Below are positions 34,366 through 47,468 of a DNA stretch of 64,000 nt, in pieces. The position numbers and the translations under genes were made by a program. Location of the stretch: NCBI GenBank assembly GCA_032718565.1, contig JAVGVS010000662.1:1-64000 (forward strand). The letters run 5' to 3'. The notes below the pieces were generated by a model. That model saw nothing but the letters and a program-made list of their open reading frames with translations. It searched no databases and was not told the DNA's origin. The DNA is from Distichodus sexfasciatus (lineage: Eukaryota > Chordata > Actinopteri > Characiformes > Distichodontidae). How positions within the stretch are numbered: position 1 is the stretch's first letter; every line of letters begins with the position of its first letter.

Positions 34366-35936
34366 GTGTGTGTGTGTGTGTGTATGTGCGTGTGTGTGTG
34401 TGTTTGTGCGCGTTTTCCTCAATGTGATATACTGTATGCATACATGTATACATATAGTATATATGGTGTACTGGGATTTGGGATTTAGTCATGTTAGGTG
34501 GGATTGTGTGTGTGTGTGTGTTTGTAGGGCCAAGTTCTACACATCTCCCCAGTGTGAAAGGCGCTCACTCACTGCCACCATAAAAGGTCACTGGATTTAT
34601 TTCAAGCAAATGCATGTCTATGTGTTTCAGGGAAAAAACTCTCTCAGAGCAAATCCAACCTCACATGTCTCCACTCCTCTGCATCCCCTCAAGACACACA
34701 CACCATCCAGGTAGAGACACACACAACAGGAGCTGGAAAGGTGGTTTTGATTATTTGTGGTTTGTGTGAGCAGGCTGAGTTTTTTTCTTATTTCCCCTCC
34801 CTCTTGTAGTCACCTGGGAAGTGTGTTACGGAAATCTGGAAGCCGTAAAGAACAGAGAAAGAGAGAGTGAGAGGGAGGGAGGGAGGGAGGGAGAGAGGGG
34901 AAAACTTCAGAGGCAGGAGGCCAGGAAAGTAGGCCTCTGACCTGCCTGACTCTTGCTCCCTCTCAGGTCTGTTTTCGTCAAGTCACACCACCTCTGAGGG
35001 GTCCCTTCACCACATTCAAGTCAAAATTACCCAGAGGTGGCATGACTAGAGATTGGGTTACAGCCGAGTGTGTTTGTGCGTGCTTGTGGTGAGGTTGTTG
35101 TTGGTTTTTGTAAAGACCTGGTTGTCCCCTAAAAGATGGAAAACCTGAGACTTGTGAGATCTTTCTGGCTTTGTGAGGCCTTTTTTTTTATTTTCGGACC
35201 AAGAAAATGTTTTAAAGGGATCCAGCTTTAATGGACTATAAGCTTCATCATTTCGTCTCCCTGTATATTGTGTATGGTGAGATGACAGTGACTTGGACTT
35301 TAATTTAAAATCTACGCTCTTGGTTGTTAAAATTATGAGTAGTATTATTTACATGTAGTTATACATGTAAATAATACTAATAATTTTAACCCAACCCATA
35401 ATCTTTAATTAGTCTAGAAAACTAATAACAAATGAAAGTACCTCACAAAGATAGGAAAAGTCAGCGGTGTGTGTGTGTGTGTGTGTGTGTGGTTAACTCC
35501 AATTTACAGCTGCCAAGCAGACAGTGAAGAAAGCAGGGGAGCTGTGAAATACTCCGATTCTCATAGAGACAAAGAGCGACAGAGAAAGACACTCTCCCAC
35601 AAATCTACTGCAAACCAACCACAATTAACCCCTAGCTGAAAGGCAAGAAAAACAAACTCGGCAATGAATGAAGTCAACAATGAAACAGGCTCGAAGGAAT
35701 TAGTTAACCTGGGAGGGGAATAGAGGACTAATAAAGAATGTGACAGCTGTTCCAGAAAGATTAACAGATTGAAACTTATCAGAGATTGCACTAGCTCCCT
35801 CAGAGAGCGTCAGCCATGTTCCCTCCCTCCTTCCCTTCCTTTCTCCCTTTCTCCTTTCCATTGACCCATTCCTTTTACTGTCCTCCTGCAGGGCCACAAA
35901 ATGTGCTGTGCTGTGCTGAACTGTGCTGTGCTCAGG

Positions 35937-35990
<54 letters not shown>

Positions 35991-36360
35991 ATGCGTGTGT
36001 GCGTGTGTGTGTGAGATGAAGAAATGTTTGATGGCAATTGCATTCAAATGCGTTTTCTCTGGCTCTGGCAAACAGCACATTTAATCATGTTACCGGGAGA
36101 GTGTGGCACTGAGAGATGGAGAGAGAGAGATAGAAGGAGGGAGAGAGAGAACGAGAGAGAGATGGTGCAGAGACAGATGTAGGTAAGATGCTCAGGGGGT
36201 TGCTTGGTATTTCTCAAGATTGTATCTAAAGCACGGAGTGTGTAGGCAGCATCCTATTAAGCGTATCCATTTAGCTTGGTCACACACCACTCTTCCTTTT
36301 GCTTTAGCACCAATCCGATGTATTCTGGAATAACAATACACACACACACACACACAGTTT
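34366..36360. repeat. Cluster of GT/CA and GA microsatellites, no gene
   Basis: (GT)n runs at about 34366-34402, 34506-34521 and 35467-35491, a long (GT)n with GC interruptions at 35939-36013, (GAGG)n at about 34870-34900, GA-rich sequence at 36118-36165, and (CA)n at about 36340-36356. A palindrome, ATTTACATGTAGTTATACATGTAAAT, spans about 35347-35372. All long frames here are repeat artefacts. Confidence 0.75.
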
Positions 36361-37095
36361 TTCAGTCAAAGAGCTCATCAGTGTCAAATCTGTGTTTCTC
36401 AACCCCCTCATCTTGAAGCCATGTGCATGTGCACCTTCGCATAGAAGGTTCTGTCTGAACCTTGTTTAGTCTATGTATTATTTTTTGATTATAGCTGTGC
36501 AATGTTATAACAACCTTGTAGTAAACTTCTAGTAAACTGTTAGCTAGCAGCTCTAGACTATAAATATATTCTTGACTATTATATGATGTCATTCAATAAT
36601 TACACATTTTATTGTGTCGTTAACTGGATGACATCATAATGTGTGATGCAACATTACAGTACTATGCTGTAATATTCTCATTTTGAATGCCTTTTATCCA
36701 AGCATATACATATAATTCACCACAAAGACAACCCAGCCCTAACCATGACAGCTTAAATCATTTTTTCTTTGCCTTGCAGGTGGGTGGACAAAATATTACC
36801 ACAGTACCACAAAAACGGGTAGATTCGCTTTTTTGCTGTGATATAGGTCTCAATAACCACCAAGGAAGTGAGGGACTAGGTTTATATGAAATCATCCAAA
36901 ATCAAGAACACGGTTATTGATTTCTGCTAAATGCCATAAATGTAAATGTGAGTGTTGATGCCATAAAGCAACCTAGACTTGTGTTCATTGACTGAGCCAG
37001 CTATGAAGTTTTACAGTAACATTAACTAATATTCATTTAGCTAATATCCTACTTGTGATCATAATTAGACATTTTTTCAGATGATTTATTTTAGC
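36361..37095. other. No gene seen
   Basis: AT-rich sequence; the open frame at 36687-36920 shows no recognisable domain. Confidence 0.35.
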
Positions 37096-37408
37096 AGCAG
37101 CACGTGGCACAGTGGTCGGCGCTGTCGCCTCACAGCAAGAAGGTGCTGGGTTTGATCCCCGGGTTGGCTGTAGGGCCTTTCTGTGTGGAGTTTGCATGCT
37201 CTACCCAGTTTCCTCCCACAGTCCTAAGCACACACTATAGGTTTATTGGTGAATCTAAATTGGTCCCATAAGGTGTGACTGAAAGTGTGGTTGTGTGTGT
37301 GTGCCTGTGGTGTGTTGGTGCTCGCCCAGGGTTGATGCCCACCTCTCGCCCGTAGTCCCAGGATAGGCTCTGATTTCCGGATAGGGATTAAGTTCGGAAA
37401 ATAAAACT
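37096..37408 (+). repeat. tRNA-derived SINE, family S copy 1
   Basis: The head reads GTGGCACAGTGGTCGGCGCT (A-box region) and GGTTTGATCCC (B box near 37149). The body is GCCTTTCTGTGTGGAGTTTG and the tail CCCAGGATAGGCTCTGATTT. The same head and body occur at 45879, 49231, 49379 (inverted) and 59283. Such degenerate tRNA heads do not indicate a working tRNA. Confidence 0.85.
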
Positions 37409-39640
37409 TATTTTAATAATAATAGTAATTTGTATTTACAAGAAGAATAATTTATTTTAGCTTTACTTATCAAATGAGATAAAATCAGCTACAGTGATCT
37501 TCTAAATCCTTAAGAGGTATTGTATTTACACTATTGCTTTTTTACGAGGGAAGGTGGTCTTTTTTCTATGAAAAATCTGCTGTGGCGATGATTAACTAGG
37601 GCAACCCCTAATGGAAGCAGCCGAAAGAAGAAGTGCATGTAAGTGATTGAAAAATGATGTGACTAAAATGTAAGCATATTCTTAGCATAATACAAATTTT
37701 TCAAATTTCTCTGAATAAGAGCATCTACCAAAATGCAGGTAGATGTGCATTCTATGCTATCATTCACGGCCATGTCACTTGAGAGCATTTGTCTTGCTTT
37801 AGTGCCAACATGACGTACTATTGCACTGAATTTAAAACAGTAGTTTGTGTACAAACTACTAATGCAGCGCTGACTCGCATGACATACAAGGTTTTACAAT
37901 GAAAATGAAAAATGAAGTGGCGTGAAGAACCTGGCTGATAAATGCTAACGCTCGGGCTGTGTGAGTAAATTATTCATGAGACTTTCTCCCTATACAGTGT
38001 AATCAATCCACTCGGAATACACCGTTCACTGCGGTTAATGGAGACAGAGTGACAGTAGCGATTACACACAGCCGACCACAGGGAAATAACACCCACATCA
38101 GCACCTGCACAGGGCACATGCCCAAGCCCATAAACACAAACACACACCCACACTCAAACACACTTCAATTTATCCAGGAGGAGCCAAGGACCACAAAACA
38201 CACTGTGTCACTTTTATTACTAGAACTAGTTTATTATCATCATTGATGTAATCTTTTTTCTTTATTCAATGCTGCACAAGGAACCCTAAACAATACAAAC
38301 CACTAAAAACGGTCTATTATGTTTCCATATGCATATACATATACACACACAGCGCATATGCATACGTACATCTGTATAAGCAGAGATAATCAAGACCCGA
38401 CAGAGGTCAGAATTAATTACACATATCAAACCGGGGGAATTAACAAAAAAAACAGAGAAATCAACTTAATTCCATCACAAACCTGATTCAGATTGGGGCT
38501 AATATAGAGAGAACAAAGACGACAGAGGCACACAGAGAAACACTATCACCCATTTCCCCTTTGCTAGCTGTATGTGAATGTCTCTTTGTTCTCCCTTAAG
38601 CCTAACACTCACAAAACATACAGTGATTCTAGATTTAGTAGACTGGATCCACAGATTGGTGCAATGATGTATTTGGCATTTCGGTTCGGTTGCAGCTCCA
38701 ATTCCAATCTCGAAGCTGTGTGAAATATGAAGGTTCGGTAGTGGAGATGACCGTCAGGAAAATCCAAGCGTGACCGAATTAACTAGGCCGTGCGATATTG
38801 ATGCTAGAGGGGGAAACGCTTTTGAAGGTGGGCAAACAGTTAGTGCTCACTGACTCACCTTCTCATTGAAGAGTGAGCGTGTGTGTGTATTAGCCGCTGA
38901 AACCGGAAGGTAAGAATCTTTGCTGCGAGATTAATGTACCACTTTAATCCTGTTCCAACAGCAAATCGATCCTTTAGCGGGGAAATCAGTCTCTTAAATG
39001 CTGGGCGAATATTTCATGTTTCAGGCATTGGGAATGTTGTTGCATGTATAATATGATGCACGTTAAATCAGACAGTCAATTATTCTCACAAAAAGTGATG
39101 CAGAGGGCTTCACAACCATTTATAAAAGTTCTTGAAAATCTAATTTGTCACACAATTTGAAAGTACAAAGCATTGTTAACCGTGAGATACTGTTTAGAGG
39201 AGCTGACAACTTTCTCAAAAGGAATCTAGAAATGAGACTGTGTGCCATGAATGTTTATAACAAACTGCTGCCAATATTGCCAGTTCAGAGAAGCCAAACC
39301 TAAACTTAAATTGGAACACTGATAATAAATCTGCATATTTAATGCCATGTCTGATAACCTGAGTAGGACTAAAAACCTTAGAAATATAAACTGGTCCCAG
39401 GTTTTAGCACAGTGCTTCAGTGTTGGGTTAAAAGTCTACTCTAATTCTACAGTGCTAATGGACAGTTCAGTTCATAAATATGACATCTGTGGACTTGTTT
39501 GCTGTTGTAAGAGTGAAACTCAATATAGAACAAAATACCACTTTCCTGAAGCCTATAATCAGTTTAACACTGAAGCTTGGTTCCATCCAAATAAACTCCC
39601 TGCCCTTGCTTCCCAAAGTGAATTCAGTGAATGAATTTCT
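37409..39640. other. No gene seen; texture suggests non-coding regulatory DNA in places
   Basis: 37900-38070 and 38640-38960 are less AT-rich and contain clustered TAATCA and CpG-bearing words, so they could be conserved elements. No exon or repeat family is recognisable. Confidence 0.25.
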
Positions 39641-40080
39641 GCCTTGCTTGCCTCTGGGCCCGTATGCCAAGGAGGGTGATCATTAGCATCTACAAATACA
39701 TGCGGAGCTCGTGGGTGAGGACCGGACCGCGATGAATACAGAAGGCAATTTCCCATGGGCAGAAAGCTGTGTGAGATAGGGCAACAAACTGTTTAGCACC
39801 ACGCTTGTATGGGACGCCCCCTCGGGTCCGAGCCGCCGCTAAAACCCCGGCTCCTGAATAGGGTTTAGGGAGCCAGGATGGCGGCATGTGGTCCCACACA
39901 AAACCATGTTTGTTTTGCAGATTCTAAGTTTGATTTCGCTCTAAGCGGCGCCGAATGGGTTTGCGTTGCCATAGCGCGGCCGCTAACCGTGGCTGCTACA
40001 TGTTAATGGGTCATCCCTGAGTCTCCGCTGGGAATTCTGGGGCAGGGGGCTCCCACTGACAAATGGCTCTTTCTCACCAA
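39641..40080. other. CpG-bearing, GC-richer island of unknown role
   Basis: Around 39700-40000 CpG is noticeably more frequent (CGGACCGCG, CGGGTCCGAGCCGCCGC, AAGCGGCGCCG, AGCGCGGCCGCTAACCG) than in the flanks. It contains no long open frame or obvious splice pair. It could be a CpG-island promoter of an unannotated transcript, an enhancer, or the 5' end of a retroelement. Confidence 0.3.
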
Positions 40081-43000
40081 GTTTTGTATATGTGTGTGTG
40101 TGTTTGTGGAGGGGAAGGTCTGCTATGATAAAGGGCCATCAGGATATAAGGTAATACCCTTTTTGTTCTTTTATGGATTATATCGGCAAGCACAAAGATA
40201 CACGCTAGACTGAAACAAAAGAGAGGCCGAGGACCAACGAGCAGTTGGCGAAGCTCAGCTCCAGTCGTTTTATGTGTCCAAGTTCTCAGCTGTAGCCGTT
40301 TGAGCGGAGGGATTATGATCAGTGGCTCAGCGTGTGAAACAACAGCGATTAGCCCGCTATTGGCCTGGAAGAGAAGTGTTAACCGCCTGCCTCCTCCGAA
40401 AACTGAGGAAAAAAAAGAAAGGGGTGGAGGGTGTGGAGGAAGGATGGGGAGGACTAGCGATTATTATATCACATGGGCACAAAATACCTAAGTCCATCCT
40501 CTCCTACAGAGAATAGCAGAGATATTTCCCTGAGAGAACACACACACAGAGAAACCAGCCTACCCCCCCCTCTGGATGAACACAATCTCACTAGTCTATA
40601 CTCACTCATGAGGAAACTGGGAAAGAAAAAATAAAGATGTAATCTCCTGAGGCGACTGTTGCGTGCAGTCCGTTTGTAACCACAGTTCGGCGCGGTATAT
40701 TCAGCATGGCAGAGCTTAACCTGGCCTGCATATAGTAGGGAAAAAGGTTGGAACCTGGAAAATCGAAATTTCTCCCTCTGAGCTGATGCAAAGTAGGCAG
40801 TGAAAGCTGTCAGACTTTTGAGGAGTCAGCAGAGTTCGTCTCAACCCGTAGGAAACAACCACCAAATGACTGACAAATGACACGACAGCTCCCCGCTGAA
40901 AATTCCACATTCGGTGAAACAGGAGCAAATATCTAGAAAGTTTCGAGACATCTAGAACCATGACGTAACACACAGCAACGTCGGCAGCCGTCAATAAATA
41001 CACAACGTACGCAACATTAATAAATACAACCATTAAGCCATGGCACCCTTCTGCTAGTATAACCACTATTAGCACTGAACTCTAACACATGAAACATACA
41101 GGTTTATACGACAGACGTAGGAGAAATAAAAATCTTTAGACAAACCAAAAAGAAAATGTATAAAAAAGGCCCTTAAAAGAACTCAGGCTCATTTCAGATG
41201 ACAATTGTTTCTACGTTTGTGAACACAGCAGGTTTCACACTGCTTGTGGGTTCTGACAATGGTCTGTACTGCATCATACAATGAAATGACCGATTGACGC
41301 TTGCTTAGTCAAGACACACAGGAATCTCCCCAGAGCATCATCAGTGTTTGGAGTGAATCCAAAACTGTACAACAGACATTTTACACAGACATTTCATTAA
41401 GGACAAGCTTTACATCACAGTAAATGCATCCCCATTTTGTTCAGTATCATTTTGTTAAAAACAAAAAAAATATTTCACATGGACAGACCAGTTCAGATAT
41501 CTAGAATACAACCAGAGAGAATACAGAACACTCCACCACAATATTTCAGATATGAATTGCAAAAATTCATACACATTATCCACTTTCTGTCTTTACAGGT
41601 GACTTCTTGGGAACTACTTTTTAGTTCAATTTCTTATTTGGAAACAATTTTGTTTAGAAGTCGGCGTAGCAGTGACAACGTGGTATTTATATGCATATAG
41701 GTGGTCATCACACATTCATCTTCAGCTGTAAGCAAGCAAGGAAAATAAGGTTTGACATGAGTGTTTCATATTCCCTTAAGTTATTAAGATGTCACTTCCT
41801 AGACCTTTGAGGCAGAATGGAGATACAGTGTATAAACCTAAAAAAAGACAAGCGTTTTGGTAAAAAATAGTTCAACACCTGTCATACATTCACATACACA
41901 CAAACTTACAAGAGTATGAAGTGTTTCTCATATTACTGTCATGCCGAGAGGACAAAAAGAGATGCTCTTTTCATCCAAAGTACTTAAAATGCATGTTTGT
42001 GTGTACTGTGTGTACCGTGTGAGTGTGTGTGTGTGTGTGCGCATCGTATAAAAAATGTAAAACCTTCCCCAAAAGGGAGATTGACCTGAGAGCATAAACG
42101 CTGTGTTGAGGTAGGCTATCAAAAGGAAAATATTCATAAGCACCAGAGCATTGTGGGATACTGAAACAGAGTGATGGTCCAGTATGGCATTGCCTTCTGG
42201 TTAAAGGAAAGAGCATCTCTCAATCCTTTAAGAAGAGCTTAACCCCAGAGAGGCCGTTACTGCAGTTACTCACTCCAGACCGAGCTTGTGTGTGGTCTCA
42301 CAGTCAGATATACATGGATGTAAGTGAGGCACAGCATACAGCAGGAACTGCTCTGAGAACAGCGTGGGCTGCTCTGTATACATGTGGACTGGATGATGGT
42401 CCTTACTTCACGTGACTTCAGATAAGAATTAGCTGCTGAACTGCTGTAATGTGTCCTGGATGCATTCACACTTACTAAATTAGAACTAGCATCCAATTGT
42501 TGTCCCTAGGTTCACCCTTAGGTTCGGTTCAAAACGTAAAATCCCCACCATGATTTTGCCTGAAAACCTGTCAGCCTTGAGTTAATGAAGGCTTGGCAAT
42601 GTCTGTGTGAACTACTCTAAATTCACTGTCAAGCTAAGTGCTATTTTCCGTTAGCAAATTACTATTCCTGCGAGGACACCTATGAGAATTGTCATGTGAG
42701 GATCGAGCATTACAAATAAGAAATTAGCATTTTCATCATTCATTTGCATGTAGTTACTGAATTGAATTCTTGGTGTAATTATTAAAATCGTGAGCATCTG
42801 AGCTAGCAAGCTAGCAACGCAAGCTTTTGCACTCTGCTAATCTGTCATTCCATTCCATTCGTGTTTACAGACTGGTGTAGCGTGCTATTACAACATTGCA
42901 CTGCACATCCAGGACAACATCATTTTATTTAATCTCAGGTTAATTAACGAACCTTTCCACTAGATAATGCTGACGGCATAATGTAATAGGTGCCCCAGAG

Positions 43001-44936
43001 GAAATTTGCACATGGCATGACATGTTATACCATCAGGTCCTAGTACATACCAAGAAACAATCAGAATTATTAATCTACATGTTAGGATGCTAAGCATTCA
43101 TATAATTGGGGCCAGAAGTGTGAATGCATCCTTAGATTTCTCAGTCTGGCTGGATCACTAAATGATGGTATGTAGGGTGTGTGCGTGAGCGCGTGTGTGT
43201 GTGTGTGAGTATGTGTGTGTGAGCATGTGTTTATATGCAGATGTAGTTGTAGAGCTGTCTGTAAGGGTTCTGTGCTCCTCACTGCTTGCAACCATGAGTG
43301 CCATTGCGACAAGCCGTATATAGGGCACTACACAGGGAGTAAAGAACCATTTCAGACACAGCCTATAGGGCCTTCGCTCTTTTTCAGGAAAGATGTATAA
43401 GAGCAGGACGAGCTTGATAATTGATGGACAGGCCCTGCACTTCCTGCCTACTCTGCCCTGACAGGCCGGACTGATTGGATTTTTCATTCCCGATGAAATA
43501 TCACCCAGCGGCATTGACTGACGGCGTCCCGCCATCAAGATCATATTACGGTGATGTCCTGCCATTTCAGAACCCAGTTATCCTTCACCAGGTCTGTGTT
43601 ACCGCCCCTTAATATCAACACCCAGGCGGGCCAGCCGTGATAAATCTGTGCTTAATTCTCTTAAGTACACCATATATACAGGTATACTGAATTGATACCC
43701 CCACTCGCTTGCCCCACAATACAATTACAGAGGTCCACCACACAGATGTTTGTACAACTTACAGTATACAACTTAATGCCTGGTCAAACGCTGATGTATC
43801 TCGCCCTCCCTCTAGCTCTGTGTAAAATAGCATAACATGGTGAACTGCAGAAAGAAGATCCTGAAATTATTAGTAGCAGTGCAATGCATCTCTAACAGTC
43901 TTTTTAACCAACTGGAGCGACTAACATGTAAAAATAATAACTGAAAATAAAAAAAACGGAAACTCAAAATATAGAACACTGACTGACAATATGGAAAAAT
44001 GCCTTAACAAGCACAATTCAAACCATGTCAACTTGCATGAGGTACTGACATATCCAAGTACAGCAATTTATCAACATAGGGAAGCCAGGATCTCACAAAA
44101 AAATCAAAGAAAAGAAATTACATGTTTCATTATGAAAACAAAAAGCTCAACACCGACAACAACAGCATTGTTATCTTGAGGTAGAACATTGACTTCAACG
44201 TTTGGAAGTGCTATACATTGGAGTTTTTTTTTTTCTCGTTTCACATCAACGAGCACGAGAGTGGTGGTTCTTGACATCTGAGGTAGCAGGGCACCTGTTT
44301 CTCTTTTTCTTCTGATCAAACTCTTGACATGATAAAAAAGAAGACAAGAAGACAACGATTGGCAAAAAAAGGCTTCCCACAACACATTCATTCTGGCTGA
44401 GGTAGGTTTCTGTTGTGAATGCCAGGGTTCACATAGCCAAGCCTGAAAGCCTGAAGGCTGACAACTGATTAAAGAAAAATATATATTGATATCATGGGAG
44501 AAACAAAATAAAAATTATCCTGAGACAGAGTAATAGTTCAAATCCCTGGAAGAAGGCCGGAGTCTTCGCTGGATGGGTTTGTGATATCACTGGTAGGCTG
44601 ACAGCAGGACAGCACATGTCTTCAAAGCTTGAAAAAAATAGTGGAAGGGAGCAAGAAAAATAGCTATTTGCAATGGAAAAAAGAATCTCTGAGGAAATCC
44701 AAACATAGAAGGCTTTCTCTTTGTGCTGCTGGTTTTCTGATGAATTGAAAAAATAACTCCAACACAGGACTCAGCCACAGAACCACACCCGCTTTAAGCC
44801 ATGGGTCCCTCCCAGTTATGAAGTCCAGCAGTTCCTACTCAAGGGAACTTAACATATATAAACTCTCCGCACAATAAAAAGAGAAAAAAAAATCTGAAAT
44901 ACTTCGGTTGACCTGAGAGGGGAAGTAGTCTTGAGT
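40081..44936. other. No coding gene; downstream flank of igdcc3 and possible long 3' UTR
   Basis: No exon is supported on either strand. (GT)n runs at about 42020-42040 and 43180-43232. Minus-strand AATAAA (TTTATT on plus) occurs at 42923-42928, which would allow a 3' UTR of about 2 kb, but AATAAA is frequent by chance in such AT-rich DNA. Confidence 0.3.
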
Positions 44937-44980
44937 TTTATTTTAGGGGCTTTATACCTCCACAGCCTTCTTCACTGTCA
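44937..44980 (-). other. igdcc3: Proximal 3' UTR of igdcc3 with candidate poly(A) signal
   Basis: The minus strand reads AATAAA at 44942-44937, about 40 bases after the stop codon. This is closer than usual, so a more distal signal may be the main one. Confidence 0.35.
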
Positions 44981-45118
44981 TCAGCCTTCATCTAGCTGGC
45001 TTTCCGTTGGCCGTCCATGAAACTGCGCCTCCCGTTCATCCACAAGGCTTAAATTGTCCATGGGAAGCGTGGACATCTGTGTCTCATTGAGCGAACAGGA
45101 GACTAGCAGGTTTTCCAT
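44981..45118 (-). CDS. igdcc3: igdcc3 last coding exon: C-terminal cytoplasmic tail
   Basis: The acceptor reads TGTGTTTCAG directly before ATGGAAAAC at 45118 (phase 0). The exon gives 45 residues, MENLLVSCSLNETQMSTLPM then DNLSLVDEREAQFHGRPTES and QLDEG, followed by TGA at 44983-44981. The ETQMSTLPM stretch corresponds to the ETQLSVLPL-type motif I recall in mammalian IGDCC3 tails, which supports this exon and the gene identity. The tail is shorter than my recollection of the mammalian one. Visible residues 409-453 of the partial protein. The Met at the start of the exon is internal, not an initiator. Confidence 0.85.
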   Translation of the reverse strand: MENLLVSCSLNETQMSTLPMDNLSLVDEREAQFHGRPTESQLDEG

Positions 45119-46479
45119 CTGAAACACACACATGCAAATCAGCGAATGACCCTAAGCTACTGCAAAAACACACAGTTAGTGACTTCCATTATGCAAAGGA
45201 ATACAGTGAGCTCCTAAATTCTCTTCAAGGTTTAATTAACTAGGAGCATTAAAGGCCTAATTTGTTGAGGAATCAAGTTAACATGATTTTCCGCTTACCC
45301 AAAATAACGCAAAAATGATCTCCCTGAGGCTTGCACAGAGGAATTGCTTTTAGAAGCTCTAATTAAGCCATGCAATATTCTCCAACCTTTTGAGCTATTG
45401 TACAAATGTTGTGAGCAGCACAGTATTTCTATCTGTTAATACCCAAGAGAGTTTGTTTTTAAAATGACTAATAGAATCCACAGAGAACTTTCCGTAACTT
45501 AAATACAGACACAAACTTTTACCAGCAGACGTTTTTCAGTTGACACATCATCAATTAGTCCATGCTAAAAATCCCATCTGTACATAACTACAAGTTATGT
45601 CATCTAGAACCTCATATTTATAAGAAGTAGCATATGTGATTCTAGGCAAGATAACAGATGTCAATGACTGGAACCAATTTGTGTTCATTTTTCCAGCAAT
45701 ATCCATTAAAATATCTTTTATGATAGTGAGTGAAGATTAATACATTTTTATCACTATTAGTGCAAACGGATTAGGGTATAACTTCTATAAGCACATAAAT
45801 ATTTTTTTTTAAAAACAGGCACCCATGAGGGAGCAACATGTGTTTTAAATCTATTGTAAAAAATAGATGCAGATGAGGGTGGCACGGTGGCACAGCGGTT
45901 AGCACTGCCACCTCACAGTGAGAAGGTTCTGGGTTCGATCCGCAAGTCGGCTGTAGGGCCTTTCTGTGTGGAGTTTGCATGCTCTATATGGTGTGAATGA
46001 CAGTGTGATTGTGTGAGTGTGTGTTTGCCCTGCGGTGCGTTGTCGTCCGAGTTGGTCCCCCCCTTGTGCCTGTAGTTCCCAGGATGGGCTCTGGTACCCC
46101 TGCAATCCCAGATGGTATTCAGCGGTTCGGATAATGAATGAATGAAGATGTAGAGGAGAAAAATTTTGCTTTATACTGTATTAACACAATGAATGCAATG
46201 AATGAATAAATATGAATAATTTAAGTTCATTTTTGCAAGGCCCAAGGAAACCTTCTAATTTTTAGCACTAGTGCAGGAATGTAAAATAAAATTTGACCCA
46301 TTTTTAATAACTGGATCAAAGGAAGTTACTTCCACAGATATGGTTGTTACTTCCTGATAAGCTGCTCCTCCCTAAGGAAAAACCACCTAACCGTACCAAC
46401 AATACCAACTGCCCCTACAGCAGTAACCGTGCTTTCTAATGCATACAACAGTTCTTAAGAAGCTGTTGTAATTGCTCAC
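45119..46479 (-). other. igdcc3: igdcc3 intron with a SINE
   Basis: A 1361-bp intron, phase 0, with GTGAGC donor (46479-46474) and TTTCAG acceptor (45124-45119). It carries SINE copy 2 and is otherwise AT-rich. Confidence 0.85.
45879..46145 (+). repeat. tRNA-derived SINE, family S copy 2
   Basis: GGTGGCACGGTGGCACAGCG head, B box GGGTTCGATCC near 45932, body GCCTTTCTGTGTGGAGTTTG, and tail CCCAGGATGGGCTCTGGTAC ending in (GAAT)n-like repeats. It is antisense to igdcc3, within its last intron. Part of the body between the CATGCTCT and GGTGTGAATG words is deleted relative to copy 1. Confidence 0.88.
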
Positions 46480-46696
46480 CGTGTGCGCAGCGTCAACTGA
46501 ACCTGAGACGAGCCTCTCCCTCTCACTGGCCTTTGCGCCGTGTCGAGTCCCGTTGGCCTCGGCTCCGATGCTGTGCAGGCCGTTGAGGGCCAGTGCTCCC
46601 TGGGAAGATGAGGAAGACTCCAGCACTGCAGCGGCCGTGGCTGCAGGGTTTCGCCCCACCTGAGGAGTGGCCTGCACTGTCTTACATAACATTAAC
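46480..46696 (-). CDS. igdcc3: igdcc3 cytoplasmic exon
   Basis: The acceptor is TCTCTGCAG before GTTAATG (46696), and the donor is CACACG then GTGAGC (46479). The 217-bp exon completes an Arg codon (phase 2) and adds 72 residues, ending in phase 0. It starts LMLCKTVQATPQVGRN and contains SSSSSQGALALNGLHS, agreeing with the LLCK and LALNG words I recall from mammalian IGDCC3. The sequence is rich in Ala, Ser and Gly, so probably disordered. Visible residues 336-408. It lies just inside the membrane and may bind cytoplasmic partners, though none is known to me. Confidence 0.9.
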
Positions 46697-47332
46697 CTGC
46701 AGAGATACACAATACATACCCTCCTGAGTAATTTATTAGAAACATCTTGACAAAAACGTATATAACAAATATCTCACTGACAAATATATAGGTTTGTGTT
46801 GGCTGAAACGTATCAGTTTTGCTAGAGTTAGGCGCTTCACAACTTAATTCATTTCCAGTCATAAACACTTCTGTTGTCAAAACATGGCTGCTGATTGGGG
46901 AGAAGTGGAGTGCAAATACATGGTAAAATAAGATATATTCTCAGGTATAACTCAGGTGACTGTATATGGAGCTAGGAATGAGTCTTAAGTATACACCAAT
47001 TAGAACAGATCTTACGGTGATGATTGCAATACGACAAAATTCGTGCAGCAGACAGACGGAGCAGCATATGCACTGCGATACGTTGGGGCGCTGTCAGGAA
47101 ATATGCATCTCCTGCCTTGTGCCCGATGTTGAGTTGAGTTGTCTCAGTTAGCAAGCACATTTTTTTTCTCTTTTTGGTGTTTCTCAATGATATTTTCAAG
47201 TCATGATAGGGTCATTAGAACGCATCTCCAGCGTAACTCAGGGACTACCTGTGCTTGAGTAAGTCTACCTTGTTACTGTACAGATGAATTATTTGAATTA
47301 CTTCAAATATGTGTGTTGGTGTATGTGTGTAC
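46697..47332 (-). other. igdcc3: igdcc3 intron
   Basis: A 636-bp phase-2 intron, donor GTACAC and acceptor CTGCAG. It contains only AT-rich sequence and no supported gene. Confidence 0.85.
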
Positions 47333-47468
47333 CTGCCACGGTAGCTGAACATGAGAAAGAGAACACAGAAGATAATGCAGGTAACTCCAATGTGAATGCC
47401 GATGATGATACCGGTAGTGGACGTCTTACTCTGCTCTTCTTTTAAGCAGTTACAAGGAGTGTTCAGCA
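47333..47468 (-). CDS. igdcc3: igdcc3 transmembrane exon
   Basis: The acceptor CTGTATAG precedes TGCTGAACAC (47468); the donor is CGTGGCAG then GTACAC (47332). It begins in phase 1 and ends in phase 2, 136 bp. It encodes a short juxtamembrane stretch with two close Cys (TPCNC, residues 294-298), then the transmembrane helix IIIGIHIGVTCIIFCVLFLM plus F (visible residues 311-331), then SYRGR. STTGIIIGIHIGVTCIIFCV is a very characteristic IGDCC3 segment as I recall the family. It anchors the Ig-FNIII ectodomain in the plasma membrane with the C terminus in the cytosol. Confidence 0.95.
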
